NCBI RefSeq assembly: GCF_030269325.1
Contig: NZ_BSTD01000010.1
Span: forward strand, 1-64,000
Direction of reading: 5' to 3'
Length of the DNA: 64,000 nucleotides
Origin: Amycolatopsis sp. NBRC 101858
GTDB lineage: Bacteria > Actinomycetota > Actinomycetes > Mycobacteriales > Pseudonocardiaceae
Shown: piece after piece, positions 44,817 to 52,014 of the stretch
Numbering within the stretch: the stretch's first letter is position 1
Layout: each line of letters opens with the position of its first letter
Made by a program: the position numbers and the translations under genes
Notes under the pieces: generated by a model
What the model was told of the DNA's origin: nothing
Seen by the model: the letters and a program-made list of their open reading frames with translations, nothing else
The model's database searches: none

Positions 44817-45266
44817 TCAGTCGGCGGCCGCTTCGACCTTGTCCTTGATCAGCTTCAGCTGGCCGGCGGAGTTGGTGTTGAGCCGGTCGGTCATGCCCGC
44901 GTCGTCCAGCGGCGCGCCCGGCTTCATCTCGAAGTCCTGGACCCAGCGCATGCGGACGCTGCCGCCGAGGTCCTCGTACTCCCAGAACAGGGACATGTAC
45001 TTGAAGACGCCGGTGTCGACGCGGTGCGCGCGCACGGTCCGGGTGGCCGGGTCGGGGGTCCGCTCGGACACCCAGCTCCACGTCTTGCCGTTCTCGTCGG
45101 GGTGCAGCGAAAGCCGGAACTGCACGGTGTCGCCGCGCTGCTCCAGGATGACGGCTTCGGCGTACTCGCTGAACAGCCGCGGCCAGTTCGCGACGTCGTT
45201 GGTCATCCGCCACACCCGGTCGAACGGGGCGTCGATCACGATCTCGTTGTCGGTGTGCCCGGCCAC
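44817..45266 (-). CDS. SRPBCC aromatase/cyclase (WhiE-VI/TcmN-type)
   Basis: 149 residues, one START-like domain. EIVIDAPFDRVWRMTNDVAN, WPRLFSEYAEAVILEQRG and RMRWVQDFEMKPGAP match single-domain aromatases of TcmN and spore-pigment clusters, which close the first rings. The GTG start is 2 bases from the ACP stop. Confidence 0.9.
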   Translation of the reverse strand: MAGHTDNEIVIDAPFDRVWRMTNDVANWPRLFSEYAEAVILEQRGDTVQFRLSLHPDENGKTWSWVSERTPDPATRTVRAHRVDTGVFKYMSLFWEYEDLGGSVRMRWVQDFEMKPGAPLDDAGMTDRLNTNSAGQLKLIKDKVEAAAD

Positions 45267-45268
45267 GG

Positions 45269-45520
45269 CTAGACCACCTCCACGAGGTTGCTGTTGACGT
45301 AGGCGACCAGGTCGTCGGGGCGCAGGAGCAGGGTCGCGGAGTCCTCGGGGAAGGAGATCCCCAGCTCCTGCTTGACGCGGGCCTGGATCTCCAGCATCGC
45401 CAGCGAGTCGAAGCCGAGGTCGGTGAACTCGGTGGCGCCGATGTCCCCGCCGAGGTCGACCCCGTCGTCGGCGCCGCCGGTGGCGTCCATGATCTGTCTC
45501 AGACTGTCCAAAGTGAACAC
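45269..45520 (-). CDS. Acyl carrier protein
   Basis: 83 residues. The phosphopantetheine site is Ser39 in DLGFDSLAMLEI; helix 1 and the C-terminal YVNSNLVEVV are normal. The GTG follows AGAAGGGAGACAGGCA. It sits between KS beta and the aromatase. Confidence 0.94.
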   Translation of the reverse strand: MFTLDSLRQIMDATGGADDGVDLGGDIGATEFTDLGFDSLAMLEIQARVKQELGISFPEDSATLLLRPDDLVAYVNSNLVEVV

Positions 45521-45539
45521 TGCCTGTCTCCCTTCTCGG

Positions 45540-46763
45540 TCAATCGGTTCCGCACTGGCGCACGACCACCGCGGAGTTGAAGCCGCCGTGGCCGCGGGCG
45601 AGCACCAGCGCGATCCGCACCCGCGCTTCCCGCGGCTCGTCCAGCACCAGGTCGAGGTGGTAGCCGTCGCCCGGCCGGCGGATGCCGACGGTCGGCGGGA
45701 CCACGGAGTCCCGGATCGCCAGCAGCGCGAACGCGACGTCGAGCGCCGCCCCGCCCGCGAGGAGCCGGCCGGTCATCGTCTTGGGCGCGGTCACCGGGAC
45801 CCCTTCGGGCCCGAAGATCGCGGCGATCGCGGCGGCCTCTTCACGGTCGAGCGCGGGGGTTCCCGCGGCGTCCGCGAAGACGACGTCGACCTCGCCCGGT
45901 GCGACCCCCGCGTCCTCCAGCGCTTCCAGCGCCGCGCGGCGGAGGCCGGGCGGTCGCGGCGAACCCGGCGGGGGGTCGAACGTCGCGGCGTAGCCGGCGA
46001 TCTCGCCGTAGCGGTGCGGCGCGCCGCGCTCGGCGGCGGCCGCCTGGTCCTCGACGACGGCGATGGCGCCGCCTTCGCCGACGACGTGGCCGCACGCGTC
46101 GGCGTCGAACGGCAGGTACGCGCGGTCGGGGTCGGCGCGCGTCGACATCCGCCCGGTGGCGGTCTGCGCGACCAGCCCGTACGGGCACAGCGAAGCGTCG
46201 GTGCCGCCGGTGACGATGACCGGGGTGCCCGCCCGGAGCAGGCGCCGGGCGTGGCCGATGGCGTCGAGCCCACCGGCCTGCTCGGTGGCGATGACCCCGC
46301 ACGGACCGCGCATCCCGTGCCGGATCGAGACCTGGCCGGTGGTGGCGGCGTAGAACCACGCGATCGACTGGTACGCCCCGACGAACTCCGGGCCCTTTTC
46401 CCACAGGCGCTGGATCTCGCGCTGGCCGAACTCGTTCCCGCCCGACGAGCTGGCGGTGACCACCGCCATCTCGTACTCGCCGAGCGCGGTGGCGTCGACG
46501 GCCGCGTCGGCGAGCGCGTTCTCGGCGCACACCAGGCCGTGCTGGGTCCACTTGTCGGTCTGCACGATCAGCCCGCGCGGGACGCGGTCGACGGCGTGGA
46601 AGCCGGCCAGCTCCCCGGCCACCGTGACCGAGTACCGGGAAGCGTCGAACCCGGAGATCGGCCGGATGCCGGTCTTCCCGGCCAGGGTGGCGGCCCAGCA
46701 CTCCTCGACGCCCATCCCGTTGGGCGCGAGGATGCCGAGACCGGTCACCACGGCGGTGGTCAC
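45540..46763 (-). CDS. Type II PKS ketosynthase beta (chain length factor)
   Basis: 407 residues. The active-site Cys is replaced by Gln162 in VIATEQAGGLDA, the mark of KS beta. VVTGLGILAPNGMGVEE and LARGHGGFNSAVVVRQ are the usual ends. It starts by a GTGA overlap with the cupin gene. It pairs with KS alpha in the complex though the genes are 2.2 kb apart; chain length is set by its tunnel residues, which I cannot read by eye. Confidence 0.94.
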   Translation of the reverse strand: MTTAVVTGLGILAPNGMGVEECWAATLAGKTGIRPISGFDASRYSVTVAGELAGFHAVDRVPRGLIVQTDKWTQHGLVCAENALADAAVDATALGEYEMAVVTASSSGGNEFGQREIQRLWEKGPEFVGAYQSIAWFYAATTGQVSIRHGMRGPCGVIATEQAGGLDAIGHARRLLRAGTPVIVTGGTDASLCPYGLVAQTATGRMSTRADPDRAYLPFDADACGHVVGEGGAIAVVEDQAAAAERGAPHRYGEIAGYAATFDPPPGSPRPPGLRRAALEALEDAGVAPGEVDVVFADAAGTPALDREEAAAIAAIFGPEGVPVTAPKTMTGRLLAGGAALDVAFALLAIRDSVVPPTVGIRRPGDGYHLDLVLDEPREARVRIALVLARGHGGFNSAVVVRQCGTD

Positions 46764-47197
46764 CGGCGCTCCGCGAGCGACGCGACCGGGCCGCCGACGT
46801 CCACGCCGGCTTCGGCGGGGTTCGCCGGCGCCTCGGTGTCCACGTGCCCGAGCTCGGGGCGCGGCGCGAGCGGGCACAGGTGGAACACCGCGAACGCGGG
46901 TTCGGTGCCGCGGTTCTCCAGCCGGTGGCGGACGTCCTTGGGCACCAGCGCGCCTTCGTCGGCGCCCACCTCGATCGGCTCGCCGTCGAGCGTCAGCACG
47001 AGCGTGCCGCGGACGACGTAGAGGAACTCCTCCGAGTACGGGTGGTAGTGCTCCGTCACGGACTCGCCCGGCAGCAGCGTGACGCCGCCCATGAACCCCG
47101 TGGTCGACCCCGCCGTCTTCGGGCCGAGCACGACCCGCAGGTCACCACCCCGCCGCCGGTTGGCGGGCACGTCGCCGAGAGCGATCTTCTGCGTCAC
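46760..47197 (-). CDS. Cupin (CurC/SchB, WhiE-II type)
   Basis: 145 residues. Metal-binding cupin motif EHYHPYSEEFLYVVRG (two His, Glu) and GALVPKDVRHRLENRG (second-motif His). Cupins of this type occur in spore-pigment and pentangular clusters and help late ring closure or oxidation. GTG 47197 overlaps the cyclase stop by 4 bases. Confidence 0.9.
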   Translation of the reverse strand: MTQKIALGDVPANRRRGGDLRVVLGPKTAGSTTGFMGGVTLLPGESVTEHYHPYSEEFLYVVRGTLVLTLDGEPIEVGADEGALVPKDVRHRLENRGTEPAFAVFHLCPLAPRPELGHVDTEAPANPAEAGVDVGGPVASLAERR

Positions 47198-47514
47198 GTG
47201 GCACTCCAGCTGTAGAAGGTCTCGGCCATGGCGTCCTTCGGTTCGCGCCAGCCGGGGTCGTAGGGGCTGATGAACTCCCCGAGCCGCTGGTTGATGTCCT
47301 GGTAGAGCGGGTGGGACCGGGCCTTGTACAGGTCGCCGGTGATGTCCTCGTCGGCTTCGACGAGGTGGAAGTAGAGCCCGTGGAAGCGGAAGAGGGTCCG
47401 GCGGCTCACGCCGATCAGGTGCGGCAGCTCGGACGCGTCCGAATCGGCGAAGATCCGGGCGACGTCCGCGCTGTCGTCCGCACCCATGCGGGCCACGATC
47501 AGTGTTCTCTGCAC
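47194..47514 (-). CDS. TcmI-type polyketide cyclase
   Basis: 106 residues. RTLIVARMGADDSADVARIF, RTLFRFHGLYFHLVEAD and SPYDPGWREPKDAMAETFY are the TcmI family signatures. TcmI closes the fourth ring of tetracenomycin. GTG 47514 is preferred: GGAGG lies 5 bases upstream, and an earlier GTG overlaps that site. Confidence 0.92.
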   Translation of the reverse strand: MQRTLIVARMGADDSADVARIFADSDASELPHLIGVSRRTLFRFHGLYFHLVEADEDITGDLYKARSHPLYQDINQRLGEFISPYDPGWREPKDAMAETFYSWSAT

Positions 47515-47553
47515 GCGCACCTCCGAAGGTGGTCTCGTTTTCGGACAGGGGTT

Positions 47554-48309
47554 TCAGACGCGCGCGGGCAGGATTTCGCCCGCGGGGGAGTCGTGCATCG
47601 CCAGCTGGGACAGGCAGCGCATCGCGAGCCGGCCGACGACGTCCGGATAGGACTCTTCGGTCGCGCGCAGCGTCCCGCCGGACAGCGCGGCCAGCAGCCG
47701 GGTCTCGTGCGCGAAGGCCGCCTTGTTCCGGGCCACCGCGCGGGCTACGTCCCGCAGCTCGCCGGTGTGCTGCCAGAGCCGCACGACGGATTCGTCGTTG
47801 CGGTACCAGCGTTCGGCGAGCAGCGCGGGACCGTCCGGGTGCCCGGGCTCCGCCCAGATCGGCACGCGGCTCTCCAGCGCGAAGTCCGCGTGGGCGGGCC
47901 CCGGGTGCCGGAACCGCATGACCGTGATGCGCGCGAGCCGGTCCGGCGTCGTCGACCCGCCGCAGTCGGCCATCAGGCTGTTTTCGAAGTACCGCAGGAA
48001 ACCCTGCTCGGTCTGCGTGTCCCGGGGCTCGGCGAGGAACGGGCTGAGCCGCTGCTCGGCGAACTTCACCGTGGTCTGCCGGGACATGTGCCGGGCGACG
48101 TCGCCGAGCTCGCCCTGGTACTGGATGATCCGGACCATGCTGCCGTCCCCGATGAACAACCCGGTGGCGGGGATCAGGCCGACCTCGTTCCCGTCGGCGT
48201 CGTAGACGACCGGCGAGCCGGTCCGCTTGAACCCCGTGGCGGAGAAGATCTCGGCGATCTCGGCCTCGGTGTCCGGGCGGATGTGGTAGCTGATAGCGGC
48301 AAACGACAC
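47554..48309 (-). CDS. SchA/CurD-like protein, two domains
   Basis: 251 residues made of two related halves: AAISYHIRPDTEAEIAEIF, GNEVGLIPATGLFIGDGSMV, RIIQYQGELGDVARHMSRQ in the first; ITVMRFRHPGPAHADFAL and VRLWQHTGELRDVARAVARN in the second. SchA/CurD proteins accompany spore-pigment PKS genes; their exact step is not established. A related single-domain gene is at 51431-51823. Confidence 0.85.
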   Translation of the reverse strand: MSFAAISYHIRPDTEAEIAEIFSATGFKRTGSPVVYDADGNEVGLIPATGLFIGDGSMVRIIQYQGELGDVARHMSRQTTVKFAEQRLSPFLAEPRDTQTEQGFLRYFENSLMADCGGSTTPDRLARITVMRFRHPGPAHADFALESRVPIWAEPGHPDGPALLAERWYRNDESVVRLWQHTGELRDVARAVARNKAAFAHETRLLAALSGGTLRATEESYPDVVGRLAMRCLSQLAMHDSPAGEILPARV

Positions 48310-48339
48310 TTTTCTGCCTTTCTGCTCGGGACACCCCGT

Positions 48340-48561
48340 TCAGGTGAAGTTCCTGGTGATGCCGGCCCACGCGATCCGCTCGACGTCGGTCAGCGGCGCG
48401 GGTTCCGGCGGGGAACCGGGTGCCGCTTCCCGCGGGACCGGCAGGACGACGAACGCGTTGAAGGCGGCGCCCACCGCGCCCAGTGCCGCCAGGGTGTACC
48501 GGCCGAGCGCGCGCAGGCGGCGGCGCGACTGTCCACTCCGGACGTAACGACGGTCCGGCAT
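48340..48561 (-). CDS. Small one-TM protein, first gene of the PKS operon
   Basis: 73 residues. An Arg-rich start (YVRSGQSRRRLRALGRYT) leads one membrane helix (LAALGAVGAAFNAFVVLP) and a Pro/Glu-rich tail. ATG 48561 follows AAAGGGAGGTGA, one of the strongest ribosome sites in the window. It could tether the synthase at the membrane; no family known to me. Confidence 0.65.
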   Translation of the reverse strand: MPDRRYVRSGQSRRRLRALGRYTLAALGAVGAAFNAFVVLPVPREAAPGSPPEPAPLTDVERIAWAGITRNFT

Positions 48562-48590
48562 CCGGCCCTCACCTCCCTTTCTCTCCGGTA

Positions 48591-48645
48591 CCCCCAGCCA
48601 ACCCCGGGCGGCGGCGGACGACCACGTGCTTGTGCCTGCAGGAAT
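48591..48645 (-). promoter_or_regulatory. Shared-type promoter of the 13-gene PKS operon (site C)
   Basis: On the minus strand AAGCACGTGG is followed after 25 bases by TGGGGG, with GTTGGC just before it. The same arrangement, AAGCACATGG / 25 bases / TTGGGC with TTTAGC, precedes the A-PCP gene (site A), and AACCGCATGG / 25 bases / TTGGGC precedes the SDR-ligase operon (site B). Site C is the weakest match. It lies about 30 bases upstream of the first gene's start. Confidence 0.45.
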
Positions 48646-48668
48646 GCCGGAACTTCCGCCGCACCGGC

Positions 48669-49535
48669 TCAGGCGAGGACGACGGCCGCGTCCTTCTCGC
48701 CGTCACCCCGCTCGGTCACCGCGGCGAACCGCCGAGCGGCGTGCGCCAGCAGGCCGGCGTCGAGCGCGTTGTCCCGCGCGACCCCCTCGGCGAGCCGGAG
48801 GTCCTTGGCCATCAGGTCGGTGCGGAACGCCGCCGGCACCAGCCGGTCGTCGCGCACCAGCGCGGCCCGGAAGCTCAGCACCGGCGAGCTGAAGCCGCTG
48901 CCCGCGATCGCTTCGAGGAGCCGGGCGCGGTCGACCCCGCCCGCGGCCCCGATGTCGAGCGCTTCGGCCAGGCCGGCCAGCTGCACGCCGAGCAGCGCGT
49001 TGAACGCCAGCTTCGCACTCGCGGCCGACCCGGTGCCGCCGATGTGCCAGGTGTGCTTGCCGATCGCGCCGAGCAGGTCCGCCACCTTGGCGACGTCGGC
49101 TTCCTCGCCCGCGGCCAGTACGCGCACCTCGCCGGACCTCGCCTGGTGCGGGTTGCCGATCAGGCAGGCCTCCACCCGGGAGACCCCGGTTTCGGCGAGC
49201 CGGGCCGTGCAGGCGCGGGAGAAGGCGGGCGAGACCGTGGAGGCGTCGACGACCACCGTGCCGGGCTTGAGGCCGTGCGCCGCGCCGTCGTCGCCGAACA
49301 GCACCTCGTCCACGGCTTCCGGCCCGCTGAGGCTGATCAGGACGGTGCCGGCGCCTTCGACGGCGGCCGCGGGCGTCGCCGCGAACCGGGCGCCCCGGTC
49401 GGTCAGCGCGCTCGCCTTCGCCTCGGTCCGGTTGAACACCGAGACCGGCCGGCCGGCGTCGAGCAGCCGGTGGGCGAGCCCCGACCCCATCGCGCCGAGG
49501 CCCAGGCACGCGATCGGGGTGTCCGGTCCGGTCAT
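48669..49535 (-). CDS. 3-hydroxyisobutyrate-dehydrogenase-like enzyme
   Basis: 288 residues. CLGLGAMGSGLAHRLLDAG is the NAD(P) motif, VVDASTVSPAFSRACTARL and GTGSAASAKLAFNALLGV (catalytic Lys region) are family signatures. It may oxidise or reduce a beta-hydroxy acid or act as an imine reductase. ATG 49535 overlaps the DapF-like gene stop. Last gene of the operon starting at 51823. Confidence 0.85.
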   Translation of the reverse strand: MTGPDTPIACLGLGAMGSGLAHRLLDAGRPVSVFNRTEAKASALTDRGARFAATPAAAVEGAGTVLISLSGPEAVDEVLFGDDGAAHGLKPGTVVVDASTVSPAFSRACTARLAETGVSRVEACLIGNPHQARSGEVRVLAAGEEADVAKVADLLGAIGKHTWHIGGTGSAASAKLAFNALLGVQLAGLAEALDIGAAGGVDRARLLEAIAGSGFSSPVLSFRAALVRDDRLVPAAFRTDLMAKDLRLAEGVARDNALDAGLLAHAARRFAAVTERGDGEKDAAVVLA

Positions 49536-50395
49536 GACGGCTCCTTGTCGAGTGAGGTGATCCAGGTCGTGTTGAGGGTCCCCAGCGCGGCGACGCTGGC
49601 CTCGCCGGTGAACACGGTCTTGCCGTGCCCGCGGAGGGTGACCGACAGGGGCCCGGCGTCGGTGTCGACGACCGTCGTGCCCCAGGCGCCCTCGGACCGC
49701 TGCCGGGCGGCGGCGGCCGCGCACACGGCGGTGCCGCACGAGCGCATCTCGCCGGTGCCCGGTTCGTACACGCGGGTGCGCAGGCGGCCGTCGGCCAGGA
49801 CGTTGGCCCAGGTGATGTCCAGGTCCGCGTCGCCGAAACCGGGGTCGGCCAGCACCGGCTCGGCCGACAGGTCGAGCGTCTCGACCGGCGTCGTCACGAA
49901 GCAGACGAGGTGCAGGTTGCCGAGCGAGATGACGCTGCCCGGGTACTCCCGGCCGCCCAGCCGGACCGACGACGAGCCGAGGAACTCCGGCGGCAGCAGC
50001 TCGATCGACGTCGTGCCGCTGTCGTCGATGACGGTCCGCTTCGCGCCGACGCTGGTGCCGATCCACACCTCGCCCGGCGCGATCAGGCCGGCGTCGAGCA
50101 GGTAGCGCGCGACCAGCCCCAGGCCCGGCCCGCACATGGGCGCGACCGTGCCGTCCGGGTTGCGGCAGTCCATGAACCACTCGGCGTCGCCGGCCAGCGC
50201 CGGGTCGGCGAACTCGGTGCGCACCAGGCGGAGCACGCCGTCGCCGCCGAGGCCGCGGTAGCGGTCGCACAGGCCGCGCACGGCGCCGCGGGTCAGCCGG
50301 ACGTCGTCGTCGGGGTCGATCAGCAGCACGAAGTCGTTGCCGCCGCAGAAGCCCTTCGCGTACCGCGGCCCCCGGTCAACCGCCGGCGGGGACAC
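49532..50395 (-). CDS. Diaminopimelate-epimerase-like isomerase, altered active-site loop
   Basis: 287 residues, DapF fold. FCGGNDFVLLID, DGTVAPMCGPGLGLVARYL (Cys88) and the second Cys in MRSCGTAVCAAAA correspond to the two active-site cysteines of DapF. The usual CGNG next to the first Cys is CGPG here, so the substrate is probably not diaminopimelate. GTG 50395 lies 4 bases after GAGGAG and overlaps the amidohydrolase by 20 bases. In this context it may be a proton-transfer isomerase acting on a pathway acid or amino acid. Confidence 0.82.
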   Translation of the reverse strand: MSPPAVDRGPRYAKGFCGGNDFVLLIDPDDDVRLTRGAVRGLCDRYRGLGGDGVLRLVRTEFADPALAGDAEWFMDCRNPDGTVAPMCGPGLGLVARYLLDAGLIAPGEVWIGTSVGAKRTVIDDSGTTSIELLPPEFLGSSSVRLGGREYPGSVISLGNLHLVCFVTTPVETLDLSAEPVLADPGFGDADLDITWANVLADGRLRTRVYEPGTGEMRSCGTAVCAAAAARQRSEGAWGTTVVDTDAGPLSVTLRGHGKTVFTGEASVAALGTLNTTWITSLDKEPS

Positions 50396-51434
50396 GGCGC
50401 TCCTCGGCGGACGCACGGGCCTCGAGGAAGTCCGTGAGGTCGAACAGCCGCAGCGCGTTCCCGGCGAGGATGTCCTGGACCTCTTCCGCACCGACGGGGA
50501 GGTCCCGCACGGCCTGGACCTTGTCCTCGAACTTGACCGGGATCGGGGGCGCGTCGGTGCCGAAGACCAGGTGGCGGGGACCGAGCAGGCGCAGGTTGGC
50601 CTCGTGGAGGCTGGGGTGGTCGAACGTCGTGTCGACGTACAGCCGGGCCGCCAGCTCGCTGGGCAGCAGCGACGACGCGGTCTGGTGCAGCTCGGGGACC
50701 GGGGCACCCGCGGCGTCGTCCGCCCCACGGGTCTGGGTCGTCCGGTCGTCCCAGTGCCGGGGCCGGACCGCCCAGTCGATGCGGTCGGCGAACAGGCTGA
50801 ACGCGCCGCCGGAGTTCGCCGAGATGAAGTCGAGCGACGGGTGGCGTTCCAGCCGGCCGGACAGCACGAGGGCGGCGAGCCCGAGGGTCGCGTCGCAGGG
50901 CCGGCCGAAAATCTCCAGCAGGCCGTAGTTCGCGATGTCCCGGCAGCTCGCGGGCATCGGGCCGGCGTGCAGCAGGATCGGCACGCCGGCCTCTTCGGCC
51001 ATGGCGAAGAAGTCGTCGGCGCGCGAGGAGTCGAGGTACTCGGCGTCCGCGCTGAAGTTCGCGATGAGCCCGACGAAACCGGGCTCCCGCAGGGTTTCCG
51101 CCGCGGCGGCGATGCTCTTCTCGTCGCCGAAGACGTCGCAGTAGACGTAGGCGCGCAGGTTCCGCCACCACTTCTGGACGGTCTCGCCGAGCCAGTCGTG
51201 CAGGGCGCGCAGCTGGTCGAACGGCTGCTGGTAGCCGAACGGCTGCCGGTACCCGGCGAACCGGTCCGCGGGCGCCATGGTCCGCGCGCCGCTCGGGCTG
51301 CCGACGATGGTCAGCTCGATGCCGGCGGCCGCCTTGGCCTCGATCATGCCTTCCACGTCGACCAGGCTGCGGGGCATCGGGGCGCGTTCGGCCGCTTCCG
51401 CCGAGATGATGTGCCCGTGGACGTCGATGATCAT
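50376..51434 (-). CDS. Amidohydrolase / ACMSD-type decarboxylase-like protein
   Basis: 352 residues. Metal site HGH at residues 6-8 (MIIDVHGH), VPILLHAGPMPASC, and LVFGTDAPPIP near the end match the amidohydrolase_2 group, which includes aromatic acid decarboxylases (ACMSD, 6-methylsalicylate decarboxylase). It could remove CO2 from an aromatic or acyl intermediate. ATG 51434 overlaps the upstream stop. Confidence 0.85.
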   Translation of the reverse strand: MIIDVHGHIISAEAAERAPMPRSLVDVEGMIEAKAAAGIELTIVGSPSGARTMAPADRFAGYRQPFGYQQPFDQLRALHDWLGETVQKWWRNLRAYVYCDVFGDEKSIAAAAETLREPGFVGLIANFSADAEYLDSSRADDFFAMAEEAGVPILLHAGPMPASCRDIANYGLLEIFGRPCDATLGLAALVLSGRLERHPSLDFISANSGGAFSLFADRIDWAVRPRHWDDRTTQTRGADDAAGAPVPELHQTASSLLPSELAARLYVDTTFDHPSLHEANLRLLGPRHLVFGTDAPPIPVKFEDKVQAVRDLPVGAEEVQDILAGNALRLFDLTDFLEARASAEERRVPAGG

Positions 51435-51823
51435 CGCGCGATCGCTCCCGTCGGGGCCTGGGCGGGCTTGCGGAAGTACAGGCAGCGCATCGCGGAGTCG
51501 GCGAAGAACGTCCGGAACCCCTCGGGGGTGCTGAGGTCGGCGGGCTTCTCGAGGTACTGCTGCAGCGCGCGGTCGATGTCCGAGTGCGTCGACTCCATGG
51601 ACTTCTGGCGCAGCAGTTCGGGCAGCGGGCCTTCGAACTCCATGACGCGCACGACGAGGTTGTCGCGCACGAAAACGGCGGTCGCCAGCATGCGGCCGAC
51701 CACGTTTCCGTCGTCGTCGGATATTTGGAGCGAGTCGGGCGGGGGATAGCGGAGGAGCAAGTTCTCGACTTCGCTCTTGCATTCCCGGCGAAACGTCCAG
51801 GCTATCGCCGCAACCTGTGTCAT
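51431..51823 (-). CDS. SchA/CurD-like single-domain protein
   Basis: 130 residues. SDDDGNVVGRMLATAVFVRDN, LVVRVMEFEGPLPELLRQKS and FADSAMRCLYFRKP align with the halves of the 251-residue protein at 47554-48309. First gene of a four-gene operon (with overlaps). ATG 51823 follows AGAGGTGATC. Confidence 0.75.
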   Translation of the reverse strand: MTQVAAIAWTFRRECKSEVENLLLRYPPPDSLQISDDDGNVVGRMLATAVFVRDNLVVRVMEFEGPLPELLRQKSMESTHSDIDRALQQYLEKPADLSTPEGFRTFFADSAMRCLYFRKPAQAPTGAIAR

Positions 51824-51869
51824 CTGATCACCTCTTGGAGTTCCCGCGAGTTCTCGCAGCGGATCGGAT

Positions 51870-51900
51870 CCGTGCCCCACTCAGGCAAGGATGGGCACGG
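51870..51900. promoter_or_regulatory. Inverted repeat in the divergent control region
   Basis: CCGTGCCC (51870-51877) and GGGCACGG (51893-51900) are perfect 8-bp arms with a 15-base spacer, between the leftward SchA/CurD gene and the rightward A-PCP gene. It could be an operator acting on both operons. Confidence 0.5.
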
Positions 51901-51920
51901 CCCACCCGGCTGGCCAGGCA

Positions 51921-52012
51921 GTCGGGGCAACTGCCGCCGAAACTGCCGATCGCCGCCACTACTTCCAGCAGAAGCACATGGCCGGGTTCTCCGCCCGGTG
52001 TTTAGCTTGGGC
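51921..52012 (+). promoter_or_regulatory. Shared promoter block A (A-PCP operon)
   Basis: This 92-base block aligns with 62659-62753 read on the minus strand: TCGGGGCA, CTGCCG, AAACTGCCG, CATGG and TTAGCTTGGGC occur in the same order, and CATGG to TTGGGC is exactly 25 bases in both. TTAGCTT (52002-52008) is the likely -10. The GTG start is at 52015, so the transcript is probably leaderless or nearly so. Confidence 0.6.
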
Positions 52013-52014
52013 GC

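Noticed and set aside
45540..46763. KS beta as an active ketosynthase
   Set aside because: The active-site Cys is Gln (TEQAGG), the standard chain-length-factor form.
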